Origin: Deltaproteobacteria bacterium
GTDB lineage: Bacteria; Desulfobacterota; GWC2-55-46
Direction of reading: 5' to 3'
Length of the DNA: 10,230 nt
Assembly: GCA_016234955.1 (NCBI GenBank)
Contig: JACRNN010000005.1
Coordinates: forward strand, 1-10,230
The notes beneath the pieces are model-generated. The model was not told where the DNA came from and made no database searches. It was given only the letters and a program-made list of their open reading frames with translations. This document shows, in pieces, positions 1 through 6,898 of the stretch. The first letter of the stretch is position 1, and each line of letters begins with the position of its first letter. A program made the position numbers and the translations under genes.

Positions 1-570
1 GTAAGGAGGGTCGGGGACACGAAGCCGGTAAAGATCGACACGCGCGTCGTGGCGGCCACCATAAAGGACCTGAAGGAAGAGATAAGGAACAACAGGTTCA
101 GGGAAGACCTCTACTACCGCCTGAACGTCATAGAGATAAAGATTCCACCCCTGCGCGCGAGAACCGGGGATATCCCGGCGCTCGCCGCGCATTTTATCGA
201 AAAATTCGCCGTGAAGTTCGGCAAGCCCATAAAAACACTCGCGCGCGGGGCCTTTGTCGCGCTTCAAAATTACCCGTGGCCCGGCAACATCCGCGAGCTT
301 GAAAACGTCATGGAGCGGGCCATGATACTCGAAGAGGGCCCTGTCATCGGGGAGGAGTCCCTTCCAATAACGGCCGAGGGGCGGGCGGGCCTATCGGCCA
401 TTCTGCCGGAAGACCTCCTGTCGGTGAAAAAGGCCCATGAGACGGTTGAAAGGGAGCTTATAAGGAAGGCCCTCCAGAAGACCAATAACAACAGGACAAA
501 GGCCGCCGCCCTCCTCGATATCAGCCACAGGGCGCTACTGTACAAGATAAAGAACTATAAGCTGGACTAA
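1..570 (+). CDS. pilR: Sigma-54-dependent response regulator, C-terminal part (PilR-like)
   Basis: The reading frame is open from base 1, so the gene begins upstream; 189 C-terminal residues are present and end at TAA 568-570. The visible part is the second half of an NtrC-type AAA+ domain: the RVVAAT strand (sensor I), the FREDLYYRLNV motif, PPLRAR, and the sensor II motif WPGNIRELENV. The last 40 or so residues are a Fis-type helix-turn-helix ending in LLYKIKNYKLD. Proteins of this family bind upstream sites and use ATP hydrolysis to open promoters held by sigma-54 RNA polymerase. The receiver domain, Walker A and GAFTGA loop lie outside the window. The assignment to PilR rests on the T4P operon and sigma-54 promoter immediately downstream; another NtrC-family regulator is possible. 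The residue after RVVAAT is Ile, where most relatives have Asn or another polar residue. Confidence 0.85.
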   Translation, partial: VRRVGDTKPVKIDTRVVAATIKDLKEEIRNNRFREDLYYRLNVIEIKIPPLRARTGDIPALAAHFIEKFAVKFGKPIKTLARGAFVALQNYPWPGNIRELENVMERAMILEEGPVIGEESLPITAEGRAGLSAILPEDLLSVKKAHETVERELIRKALQKTNNNRTKAAALLDISHRALLYKIKNYKLD

Positions 571-907
571 AGGCGCCTCTAAAAATTGCTCTTTTTCCCG
601 ATCTCTTTGTTAGGGCGAAAATAAAATTGCTCACATATTATCATATATGCTCCGCCTTTTTATTTCAGCGTTCTGAAACCCCTCGGCTCTTGAGCCCTAA
701 GAGGTTTCACTCACCCCGCCTCGACCTCGGAAAAAATATCTAAGGAACCTCTGATTAATTCGCAATAGCATGTCATTCTGAGCAAAGCGAAGAATCTCAA
801 CGTCTATAAAATCAATAAGTTACGAGATTCTTCGGTCGCTACGCTTCCTCAGAATGACAGAAAAACATAATTATTAATCAGAGCTTCCCTAATTTTTAGA
901 GGCGCCT
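571..907 (+). repeat. MITE-like element, copy 1, with 17-bp terminal inverted repeats
   Basis: The ends are perfect inverted repeats: AGGCGCCTCTAAAAATT at 571-587 and its reverse complement at 891-907. The 337-bp interior has no convincing reading frame and is more AT-rich than the genes. An inner module at 749-883 has its own inverted ends (CTCTGATTAAT) and a long imperfect hairpin whose arms begin TGTCATTCTGAG and close with GAATCTC. A smaller dyad (GGCTC/GAGCC inside GAAACC/GGTTTC) lies near 673-708. A second copy starts at 8317. This organisation fits a non-autonomous element moved by a transposase encoded elsewhere; no clear target-site duplication is visible. It starts on the base after the stop codon of the upstream gene. 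Confidence 0.85.
761..868 (+). repeat. 108-bp core of repeat copy 1, orientation A
   Basis: This core is the exact reverse complement of 8509-8616 in repeat copy 2, with no mismatch by eye over 108 bases. It contains the hairpin arms TGTCATTCTGAG...GAATCTC and GAGATTC...CTCAGAATGAC around an AT-rich loop. It is flanked by ATTAATT-type inverted repeats, the outer ones being CTCTGATTAAT at 749-759 and ATTAATCAGAG at 873-883. Confidence 0.9.
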
Positions 908-1083
908 ATGTAATACGTTCGCTCCTCCCCGTGGCTTGGGCTTAAGGGACCCGCCCGCTATGCTCGTTGCCGCCACGCGCCCCGCAGTCCGTCGAAAATA
1001 CCCGGGTGCCTTCCCGATATTACCCGAACCTCTCCATAGAACGATTTTTCCTCTACATTATTTACGCGCCCGTCCGATAAAAA

Positions 1084-1093
1084 AGTACGTACT
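1084..1093. promoter_or_regulatory. Candidate activator-binding palindrome (AGTACGTACT)
   Basis: This is a perfect 10-bp palindrome centred about 101 bp upstream of the predicted start near 1190. That is in the usual range for an upstream activating sequence of a sigma-54 activator. An A-rich stretch precedes it, and a partial direct repeat (AAAAAGTA) follows at about 1098-1105. Assignment to the neighbouring PilR-like protein is inference; a 10-bp palindrome can occur by chance. Confidence 0.3.
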
Positions 1094-1145
1094 ATGCAAA
1101 AAGTATATAGCTGGATGCGTCCGTTCAAATAAAAAAACACTGAGA

Positions 1146-1158
1146 AATCAAATTGTTA
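1146..1158 (+). promoter_or_regulatory. Candidate IHF binding site
   Basis: AATCAAATTGTTA matches the IHF consensus WATCAANNNNTTR at every defined position. An A-tract at about 1130-1136 lies on its upstream side, as is common for strong IHF sites. It sits between the upstream palindrome and the -24 element, where IHF typically bends DNA so that a sigma-54 activator reaches the polymerase. Function is inferred from sequence and position. Confidence 0.55.
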
Positions 1159-1163
1159 ACATT

Positions 1164-1179
1164 TGGCACGGCTGTTGCA
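1164..1179 (+). promoter_or_regulatory. Sigma-54 (RpoN) -24/-12 promoter of the pilV operon
   Basis: TGGCACG-GCTG-TTGCA matches the sigma-54 consensus TGGCACG-N4-TTGCW throughout. The invariant GG (1165-1166) and GC (1177-1178) have the required spacing. Transcription should begin near 1190, 75 bp before the pilV ATG. A sigma-54 activator gene ends about 600 bp upstream, which supports activator-dependent control of the minor-pilin operon. Confidence 0.9.
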
Positions 1180-1264
1180 GACTTAAAATGGCAGACGCGC
1201 AACGGCTATTGAGCGGCGCGGTTTCAACAGTAAAGAATCGATAGTCGCCAAGGGGCGGGACAGT

Positions 1265-1675
1265 ATGCCGAAGATATTGGATAGAGAAAAGGGTTTTACG
1301 CTCCTGGAGCTCCTCATAGCCATAACGGTACTCTCCATAGGCCTGCTCGGCGTGGCCTCGATGTTTTCAACAGGGATCAGATCCAACAGTTTTTCATACA
1401 CGGTAACTGTAGAGACGTCGGTCGCCAACTCGGTCATGGAGGAGATGCTGGCCAAGGACGGGGGCGACGTCATATTCTCTACCGCCGCCGCGAACGCGGT
1501 CTACGACCTCGATACGGGCTCCGCCTCCGCCACGAGGACGGTACAGGGCAGGACGTATTCGGCCGCATACTCCATCACCGTCAATAACCCGGTGACGAAC
1601 GTTTCGAGGATAGACGTTTCAGTCACGAGCGGCGGGAGGACAACGACCCTCACGTCGTACAAGAACCGCATTTAG
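1265..1675 (+). CDS. pilV: Type IV pilus minor pilin PilV
   Basis: This 136-residue prepilin has a class III signal. The leader is MPKILDREKG, with cleavage expected after Gly10. It is followed by FTLLELLIAITVLSIGLLGV, with Phe at +1 and Glu at +5, which forms the N-terminal helix anchored in the inner membrane before assembly. Prepilin peptidase PilD should cleave and N-methylate it. The remaining 100 or so residues are the small beta-rich head typical of PilV. As a minor pilin it is expected to join PilW, PilX, FimT and PilY1 in the priming and tip complex. It is the first gene after the sigma-54 promoter. The ATG is chosen because it gives the normal short leader; AGGGG at 1251-1255 is a plausible ribosome site. 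PilW follows after a gap of about 50-70 nt. Confidence 0.88.
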   Translation: MPKILDREKGFTLLELLIAITVLSIGLLGVASMFSTGIRSNSFSYTVTVETSVANSVMEEMLAKDGGDVIFSTAAANAVYDLDTGSASATRTVQGRTYSAAYSITVNNPVTNVSRIDVSVTSGGRTTTLTSYKNRI

Positions 1676-1742
1676 GGCGGGCCTGAAAAAGTGCGCGCCT
1701 GAACAATCAGCATCATGCGGAATCATGTCAGAGAGAACGGAT

Positions 1743-2663
1743 ATGAAAACAGCGTCGATCTTACAACCCATGCGAAAAAAAAGCGGCTTTACCCTGGTGG
1801 AGATCCTGATAGCCATGGGCATGCTCGCCGTCGTAACCGCGGCGATCTTCTCCCTGTATAACACCCAGCACAGGGTCACCACCATCGAGGAAGACGTGGT
1901 GGACGTCCAGCAGAACATCAGGATAGCGCTCGATGCCGTCGCGCGGGACATGATGTCGTCCGGTATGGGGGTTGCCGGCGGCACCAACCCGATAAGCGTC
2001 GTCAGCGACAACGGCGGGCTTGGCGCAACCGACATGGTGACGATAAATACCGCCTCGTTAAGCGGGGTGATGGGACGCATAGACGCCGACTTGACGGCCA
2101 ACGTCGTGGCCGGCACAAACATAACCTTCACCGTGGCCTCGGCGTCCCAGGCCAACCTCTTCACGGCCGGGGACGTCGTCAGGATATTGAACGTCCCCGA
2201 CAAGAACCAGCCGCTCGACACCACGTTCACGGTGGCGGCGGTGAACAACGCGGTCCCCAGCGTCACGCTTACACCGGCGGCGAGCGGCACGAACATATTG
2301 TTCAAAAAGGGATACATGATATCGAGGACAGGGGGGGTGTACCCCAATACGCTGCTTTTCTGCGTCGGTCCCGCGGCTGGCTGCGGCCCGCTGGTGACAA
2401 GCTGTCCGGCGGGGCAGACCTGCCTTATGAGGATACTGAACGGCGTCCCGGACAACGACAGCGTCTTAGCGACGAACGTCCAGAATTTTCAGGTCAAGTA
2501 CATACAGGACGGAAGCACGGCCGAGGTCGACGCTCCCGCCGACCTCTCCACCGTCAGGGCCGCAAGGATCACCCTGACGGGCCAGACGGTGGATACGGCC
2601 ACGTTGTCGGGCGGGCAGAAGACGAGGGAGTTGACCACCGTCGCCAAGATAAGGAACAGGTGA
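1743..2663 (+). CDS. pilW: Type IV pilus minor pilin PilW
   Basis: This prepilin has a class III signal (RKKSG|FTLVEILIAMGMLAVV: cleavage after Gly, Glu at +5) and a long head of about 290 residues, the usual size for PilW. The C-terminal part carries PilW-like signatures: LATNVQNFQVKYIQDG and VRAARITLTGQT. Four cysteines cluster in GCGPLVTSCPAGQTC and may form disulfides in the periplasm. The start at 1743 gives a 15-residue leader and has GAGAG at 1731-1735 seven bases upstream. An in-frame ATG at 1725 would add six residues and cannot be excluded. The protein is expected to act with PilV, PilX and PilY1 at the pilus base and tip. The stop at 2661-2663 lies four bases before the pilX start, indicating one transcript and coupled translation. 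Confidence 0.88.
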   Translation: MKTASILQPMRKKSGFTLVEILIAMGMLAVVTAAIFSLYNTQHRVTTIEEDVVDVQQNIRIALDAVARDMMSSGMGVAGGTNPISVVSDNGGLGATDMVTINTASLSGVMGRIDADLTANVVAGTNITFTVASASQANLFTAGDVVRILNVPDKNQPLDTTFTVAAVNNAVPSVTLTPAASGTNILFKKGYMISRTGGVYPNTLLFCVGPAAGCGPLVTSCPAGQTCLMRILNGVPDNDSVLATNVQNFQVKYIQDGSTAEVDAPADLSTVRAARITLTGQTVDTATLSGGQKTRELTTVAKIRNR

Positions 2664-2667
2664 GGAC

Positions 2668-3279
2668 ATGGAGATCATCAGGCTGCTGAAAAAGTCCATC
2701 TGCTTTGTTGTCATCGTCGCTCGTCACTGCGGCGTACACAAAAGAGTACGCCTCATTCCTCGCTCCTCGACGCCTCGCATATGGAGCTTTTTGAGCAGCC
2801 TGAATGAATTCAGAGGTTTTCGGCAACCTTTAAAAAAACTGGCAGGCAACGAAAGGGGCGTGGCCCTCGTCTTAGCGCTGGTGATGCTCTTCCTGATGAG
2901 CCTGCTCGGCTCGTTGATATTCACCACCTCCACCACCGAGGTGCAGATATCGAGGAACTACCGCTCCAGCCAGAACGCGTTCTACGCCGCCGAAAGGGGC
3001 GTTCAGTATGCCTACGGCGACTCCAATGTATACTCCTCCATCATCCCCGGGACCACCAATTCGGTGAACGTGCCCGTAGGCGGGGTGAGCCTTCAGGTGG
3101 GGTCGAGCGACGTGGCCGGCACAGTCCAGTACGTGGGCAACGGCAATCCGCCGAGAGGCTCCGGGGTGGACGTGACGCAGTATCAGGCGAATTATTATGT
3201 CATCGACGTTACGGGAACTGGTGGCAACAACTCTAATATGGAAGTGGAGGCCGGCAATGCTAAAATCGTTCCTAAATAA
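2668..3279 (+). CDS. pilX: Type IV pilus assembly protein PilX with repeat-encoded N-terminal extension
   Basis: The PilX signature begins at residue 62: ERG|VALVLALVMLFLMSLLGS, a prepilin-like hydrophobic helix lacking Glu at +5, as is common in PilX. Then comes the typical SRNYRSSQNAFYAAERGVQYA segment and a head of about 100 residues. Cleavage is expected after Gly64. The 64-residue leader is far longer than normal because codons 4-46 overlap a 126-bp palindromic repeat (2678-2803) that keeps the frame open. Without it the leader would be about 22 residues. The ATG at 2668 has GGTGAGG just upstream, four bases after pilW, so it is probably the ancestral start. A fallback start is TTG 2791, with GGAG four bases before it inside the repeat, giving a 23-residue leader. 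The 3' end overlaps pilY1 by 23 nt. Confidence 0.82.
   Translation: MEIIRLLKKSICFVVIVARHCGVHKRVRLIPRSSTPRIWSFLSSLNEFRGFRQPLKKLAGNERGVALVLALVMLFLMSLLGSLIFTTSTTEVQISRNYRSSQNAFYAAERGVQYAYGDSNVYSSIIPGTTNSVNVPVGGVSLQVGSSDVAGTVQYVGNGNPPRGSGVDVTQYQANYYVIDVTGTGGNNSNMEVEAGNAKIVPK
2678..2803 (+). repeat. 126-bp palindromic MITE-like element inside the 5' end of pilX
   Basis: The left end TCAGGCTGCTGAAAAAG (2678-2694) and the reverse complement of the right end (TCAGGCTGCTCAAAAAGC, from 2786-2803) agree at 16 of 17 positions. Similarity continues inward (TCCATCTGC versus TCCATATGC). The centre is a hairpin with arms GGCGTAC (2731-2737) and GTACGCC (2746-2752), almost at the midpoint. Elements of this general kind, with GGCTGCT/AGCAGCC ends, are familiar as short dispersed repeats in deltaproteobacterial genomes. 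No other copy lies in this window. The length is exactly 42 codons, and the pilX frame through it has no stop. No clear target duplication is visible. Confidence 0.8.
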
Positions 3280-6200
3280 TAGTAAGCTTCTGTTCTCCGT
3301 CCTGCTCGCCGTCTGCGTCCTGGCGGGCGCCGGGTCCGTTTCATACGCCATCGACCAGTATCCGGGCGACACCTCGATATACGGGGTGAGCACCGCGACC
3401 ATCCAGCCCAACGTCCTCATCATACTGGACAACTCAGGGAGTATGAGCGGCACGGTCAATGACGGCACGTCCTATAACTCCGGCACCATATACGCGGCCA
3501 CGAACAACTGCTGGAGCGGTTCCACACAGGTGTCGTGCGCCAGCAACACGGTCTACAGGTCGGTCAGCGGCAAGTGGAACTTCTACATCTCCAACGTCGA
3601 TACCGGCGTCTCCTGCGCCACGGCCAAAAATAGCTTGAAGGGCGCGAGCGGCCTGTATAACGGGAAGCTCAAGTCAACAGGCGTCTGTACGACCCCCACC
3701 GGGAGCTTCGCCCTGGGCAATTACGTAAACTGGTACAGCGTCCACGGCCCGAGGCCCAAGATGGACATAGCCAAGGAGGTGCTGGCGAACCTCATCAACT
3801 CCACCGACGGGGTGAAATTCGGGTTGATGATATTCAACAGCAACAACCCGGACAATACCGCCAACGTTGAAGGCGGACATATCGCCGGGGTGGGGGACGG
3901 CTACGGGTACAGCGGCTACCAGGCGTACGTAAAGGATATGGACGCCATATTTTCAGGCACGACCACCAACAGGACGGCGCTCGTAAATACCGTCAACAAC
4001 ATTACTCCGTCCACATGGACCCCTCTGGCTGAGACGCTCTTCGAGGCGATGCGGTACTATCAGGGCGCCGCCACCGCCTTCCCGTCCGCCAACGCCAGCA
4101 TCACGTACGCGACGCCCATAGAGTACAGTTGCCAGAAGAACTATATCATCCTCATAACCGACGGCATGTCCACGCACGACAACAACGCGGTGCTTCGCAC
4201 GATATGCAGCAACGGGGATTGCGACGGAGACGGCCAGGATCCCGGCAACCCCGGCTCCAACGGCACGGACTACCTCGACGACGTGGCCAAATACCTCTAC
4301 GACACGGACCTGCTTACCGACGGGGTAGACCCCAAGACCACGGGCAAGCAGAACGTGATAACCCACACCATAGGCTTCGGCCTTACAGGGGCCGACGCCG
4401 ACGCGGTGGCCCTCCTTACGAACGCGGCCTATAACGGGGGCGGCAATTACTACCTCGCCTCTTCCACCTCCGGCTTGAGCGAATCACTGAGGCAGATACT
4501 CGCGACGATTATAGAGGACAACACCTCGTTCGTCGCCCCGGTCGTGCCGGTGAGCCCGGAGAACAGGACCTTCAGCGGGAGCAGAATCTACATGGGGTTT
4601 TTCAAGCCCCAGACGGACGGCTTCTGGTACGGCAACCTCAAGAAGTACGGGATAGACGGCACGAACGCGATAGTGGACAAGAACGGAAGCGCCGCCACGA
4701 ACGCGGACGGAAGCATCAAGGACAACGCGGTATCATATTGGTCCTCGGCCGCGGACGGCGGCAACGTCGACCAGGGAGGAGTAGGGGCTCAACTGCTCAC
4801 AAGGGCCACGGCTCGGTCCATCTACACCTACACCGGGACGAGCACGCTATTGACGGACGCGACCAACGCGTTCACTACCGCGAACGCGGCGATAACCTAT
4901 ACGCTCCTCAACGTTGCGGACGCCACGGCCAAGAACAACCTTGTGAATTATGTCCACGGCTATGACGCCTACGATGACGACGGCAACGGGATAACCACTG
5001 AAAAGAGGGGGTGGATAATGGGCGACATACTCCACTCCAAGCCTCTCGTGGTCAACTACACCTCGTTCACCATGGCGCAGGAGACCGACTGCTCGGTGAA
5101 TAAGACCATGATATACGTCGGGAGCAACGACGGCATGCTCCACGCCTTCAGAGACTGCGACGGGAGCGAGCTGTGGGCCTTCATACCGCAGGACCTGCTC
5201 CCCAACCTCCAATACCTCCACGGAACGACGCACAGCTATTACGTCGACTCCTCCCCTGTAGCCTACACCTATGACGCCAACAACGACGGCACTATCGACG
5301 GCGCCGCCGGCGACAAGACGGTGCTGATGTTCGGGGAGAGGAGGGGAGGAGGGTATTACTACGCAATCGACGTCTCCGACCCGTTCTCCCCGCGGTACTT
5401 ATGGCGGCTTAGCTCGACGGTGAGCCCTTCCGGGACGAACACCGACTACTCCGAGCTTGGCGAAAGCTGGTCGGAGCCCGTGATGGGCAAGATACTCACA
5501 CAGGTGAGCGGCGTGGATACCACCAAGATAGTGGCCTTTATCGGAGCGGGCTACGACAACACGGCCGAGGACGCACAGCCGACCCTCACGAGCACGAAGG
5601 GACGCGGGGTCTACGCCGTGGAGATAGCCACTCTCTCGGGCGCGACGCCCTACTTCACGAACAGCGGATATAAGGTCTGGGGGTACACCACAACACAGAA
5701 CTCATCCCTCACGAGGTCCATCCCGTCCCAGCTCTCCGTCATCGACACGGACGGCAACGGGTACACGGACAGGGTCTACGCCCCGGACGTCGGCGCCTAC
5801 ATCTGGAGGTTCGACGTCGGCGACAAGCTTACGTCCAACTGGACGGGCAGGCGCGTCTTCCAGTCCAACCCTGGGGCCGACGCATCCACCGACAGGAAGA
5901 TGTTCTACAGGCCGTCCGTGACCCTTGAGATAGGCTACGAGATGCTGTACTTCGGCACCGGGGACAGGGAACACCCGGTCGATACGAGCGTGGTTGACAG
6001 GCTCTATGCGGTCAAGGACAAGGGGCAGACCACGGCCAAGTCGGAGTCCAACCTGACGGACGCCACCACCGCCGCGTCGGTATCCATCACTAACACGTAC
6101 GGCTGGTACATAAAACTGAACGTAAACAGCGGCGAGAAGGACCTCGCCACGGCCTCCGTCATTAACAAGACCGTCTACTTCACCACGTATACGCCTTCGG

Positions 6201-6499
6201 GGTCGACTTCAAGCGTCTGCTCGGCCGACAACAGGGGCACCGCCAGGTTCTACGCCATGTCGTATCTGACGGCCGAAGCGGCTTACGACTACGATACAGG
6301 CAACGACGTCAATGGGGTGGTAACCAAGGGCGCCACCGACAGGTCCAAGACCATAGGCACGGGCATCCCTTCGGGGATGGTGACGGTCATGAGCGCCAAC
6401 GGAGTCTCGGCCATCGTCGGCACCGGCGGAGCGCTTGTAACGCCCGCCATCAGCGACAGGGGCTCGTCAGTGCCCACATACTGGAGGGAGGTACGCTAA
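3257..6499 (+). CDS. pilY1: Type IV pilus tip adhesin/biogenesis protein PilY1
   Basis: This 1080-residue exported protein has a signal peptide (MLKSFLNNSK, then a hydrophobic core, ending near VSYA31). Next comes a von Willebrand A-type domain with a complete MIDAS: DNSGS at 58-62, Thr255 in WTPLAE, and Asp302 in ITDG. From about residue 580 to the end is the PilY1 beta-propeller: GWIMGDILHSKP, YVGSNDGMLHAF, GERRGGGYYYAIDVSDP, VYAPDVGAYIWRFDVGD, and the terminal YWREVR. The Ca-binding motif DTDGNGYTD (830-838) matches the site known in PilY1 proteins; similar Asp-rich loops occur at 321-328, 573-577 and 673-681. PilY1 sits at the pilus tip with the minor pilins and affects extension/retraction and adhesion. 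The ATG at 3257 is preferred because GGAGG lies six bases upstream and it yields a clean signal peptide; upstream ATG 3197 would place 20 residues before it. It overlaps pilX by 23 nt and the next gene by 1 nt. Confidence 0.93.
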   Translation: MLKSFLNNSKLLFSVLLAVCVLAGAGSVSYAIDQYPGDTSIYGVSTATIQPNVLIILDNSGSMSGTVNDGTSYNSGTIYAATNNCWSGSTQVSCASNTVYRSVSGKWNFYISNVDTGVSCATAKNSLKGASGLYNGKLKSTGVCTTPTGSFALGNYVNWYSVHGPRPKMDIAKEVLANLINSTDGVKFGLMIFNSNNPDNTANVEGGHIAGVGDGYGYSGYQAYVKDMDAIFSGTTTNRTALVNTVNNITPSTWTPLAETLFEAMRYYQGAATAFPSANASITYATPIEYSCQKNYIILITDGMSTHDNNAVLRTICSNGDCDGDGQDPGNPGSNGTDYLDDVAKYLYDTDLLTDGVDPKTTGKQNVITHTIGFGLTGADADAVALLTNAAYNGGGNYYLASSTSGLSESLRQILATIIEDNTSFVAPVVPVSPENRTFSGSRIYMGFFKPQTDGFWYGNLKKYGIDGTNAIVDKNGSAATNADGSIKDNAVSYWSSAADGGNVDQGGVGAQLLTRATARSIYTYTGTSTLLTDATNAFTTANAAITYTLLNVADATAKNNLVNYVHGYDAYDDDGNGITTEKRGWIMGDILHSKPLVVNYTSFTMAQETDCSVNKTMIYVGSNDGMLHAFRDCDGSELWAFIPQDLLPNLQYLHGTTHSYYVDSSPVAYTYDANNDGTIDGAAGDKTVLMFGERRGGGYYYAIDVSDPFSPRYLWRLSSTVSPSGTNTDYSELGESWSEPVMGKILTQVSGVDTTKIVAFIGAGYDNTAEDAQPTLTSTKGRGVYAVEIATLSGATPYFTNSGYKVWGYTTTQNSSLTRSIPSQLSVIDTDGNGYTDRVYAPDVGAYIWRFDVGDKLTSNWTGRRVFQSNPGADASTDRKMFYRPSVTLEIGYEMLYFGTGDREHPVDTSVVDRLYAVKDKGQTTAKSESNLTDATTAASVSITNTYGWYIKLNVNSGEKDLATASVINKTVYFTTYTPSGSTSSVCSADNRGTARFYAMSYLTAEAAYDYDTGNDVNGVVTKGATDRSKTIGTGIPSGMVTVMSANGVSAIVGTGGALVTPAISDRGSSVPTYWREVR

Positions 6500-6873
6500 T
6501 GAAGAGAGCGAAGATAGCGGTATTCGCGATACTGTTCGGCCTGCTTGTGGCGTTTTCCGCCTCGGCCAGGGATAAGGACGCGGAAGTCGAGGACCTGAGA
6601 GAGTACAGGCTGTTCCAGGGGGTGGTCGGCGCGTATGACGGGGCGACCATGACCGTAAACGAGAACATAACGGTAGTTATGACCCAGGATACCAAGGTCT
6701 ACGACTCCCGCTCAAAGGAGACCTCAAGGCTCGGCATCAAGGTCGGCAAGTGGGTCTATGTCGAGGGCCCGGTAAGGGAGGATAAGGGCGTGGACGCGGA
6801 GAAGGTCTATATCCTGCCCAGGCACATAGAGCAAAAGGATCTGCCCAATTATCCTTTCATACAGGCGCCATGA
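6499..6873 (+). CDS. Small exported protein of the pilY1 operon, probable OB-like beta-barrel
   Basis: I do not recognise this 124-residue protein as a named family. Residues 1-23 form a clear signal peptide (MKRAKIAVFAILFGLLVAFSASA), so the mature protein of about 100 residues should be periplasmic. The body alternates short beta-like strands: VVGAYDGATMTVNENITVVM, then TKVYDSR, VGKWVYVEG and AEKVYILPRHI. This resembles the small beta-barrel proteins grouped as DUF5666/OB-like, but that is a visual impression only. There is no Cys and no lipobox. Its ATG overlaps the pilY1 TAA by one base (TAATG), and GGAGGGAGG at 6484-6492 supplies a strong ribosome site, so it is translationally coupled to pilY1. 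The context suggests a pilus-related accessory role, but nothing in the sequence fixes a function. Confidence 0.75.
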   Translation: MKRAKIAVFAILFGLLVAFSASARDKDAEVEDLREYRLFQGVVGAYDGATMTVNENITVVMTQDTKVYDSRSKETSRLGIKVGKWVYVEGPVREDKGVDAEKVYILPRHIEQKDLPNYPFIQAP

Positions 6874-6898
6874 CGGATGTACGGTGGAGCCATTGACG

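Larger units (their letters stand above)
908..1264 (+). promoter_or_regulatory. Regulatory region and leader of the minor-pilin operon
   Basis: This gap of about 357 bp holds no credible gene. Its first 170 bases are GC-rich without a recognised motif. From about 1080 it becomes AT-rich and carries, in order, a palindrome, an A-tract, an IHF consensus site and a sigma-54 promoter, each listed separately. The predicted transcript starts near 1190, giving a leader of about 75 nt with a weak Shine-Dalgarno AGGGG at 1251-1255 ahead of pilV. Confidence 0.6.

Noticed and set aside
761..868. Intrinsic terminator formed by the repeat hairpin
   Set aside because: The long imperfect stem is not followed by a T-run on either strand in either copy, so rho-independent termination is not supported.
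936..1244. 102-codon + strand reading frame between the repeat and pilV
   Set aside because: It spans the sigma-54 promoter and IHF site, has no ribosome site or recognisable domain, and its composition is not that of the neighbouring genes.
1188..1244. 18-codon leader peptide in the pilV 5' untranslated region
   Set aside because: Its ATG falls at the predicted transcription start, leaving no room for a ribosome site.
1619..2455. 278-codon minus-strand reading frame
   Set aside because: It is the shadow of pilW, which has clear prepilin and PilW signatures; the antisense product is low-complexity and unrecognisable.
2872..3468. 198-codon minus-strand reading frame
   Set aside because: It is antisense to pilX and the pilY1 signal peptide, with no independent evidence.
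6870..6896. Eight-codon reading frame (MTDVRWSH) overlapping the stop of the small exported protein
   Set aside because: It is too short, lacks a distinct ribosome site, and is explained by the spacer before the lipoprotein gene.
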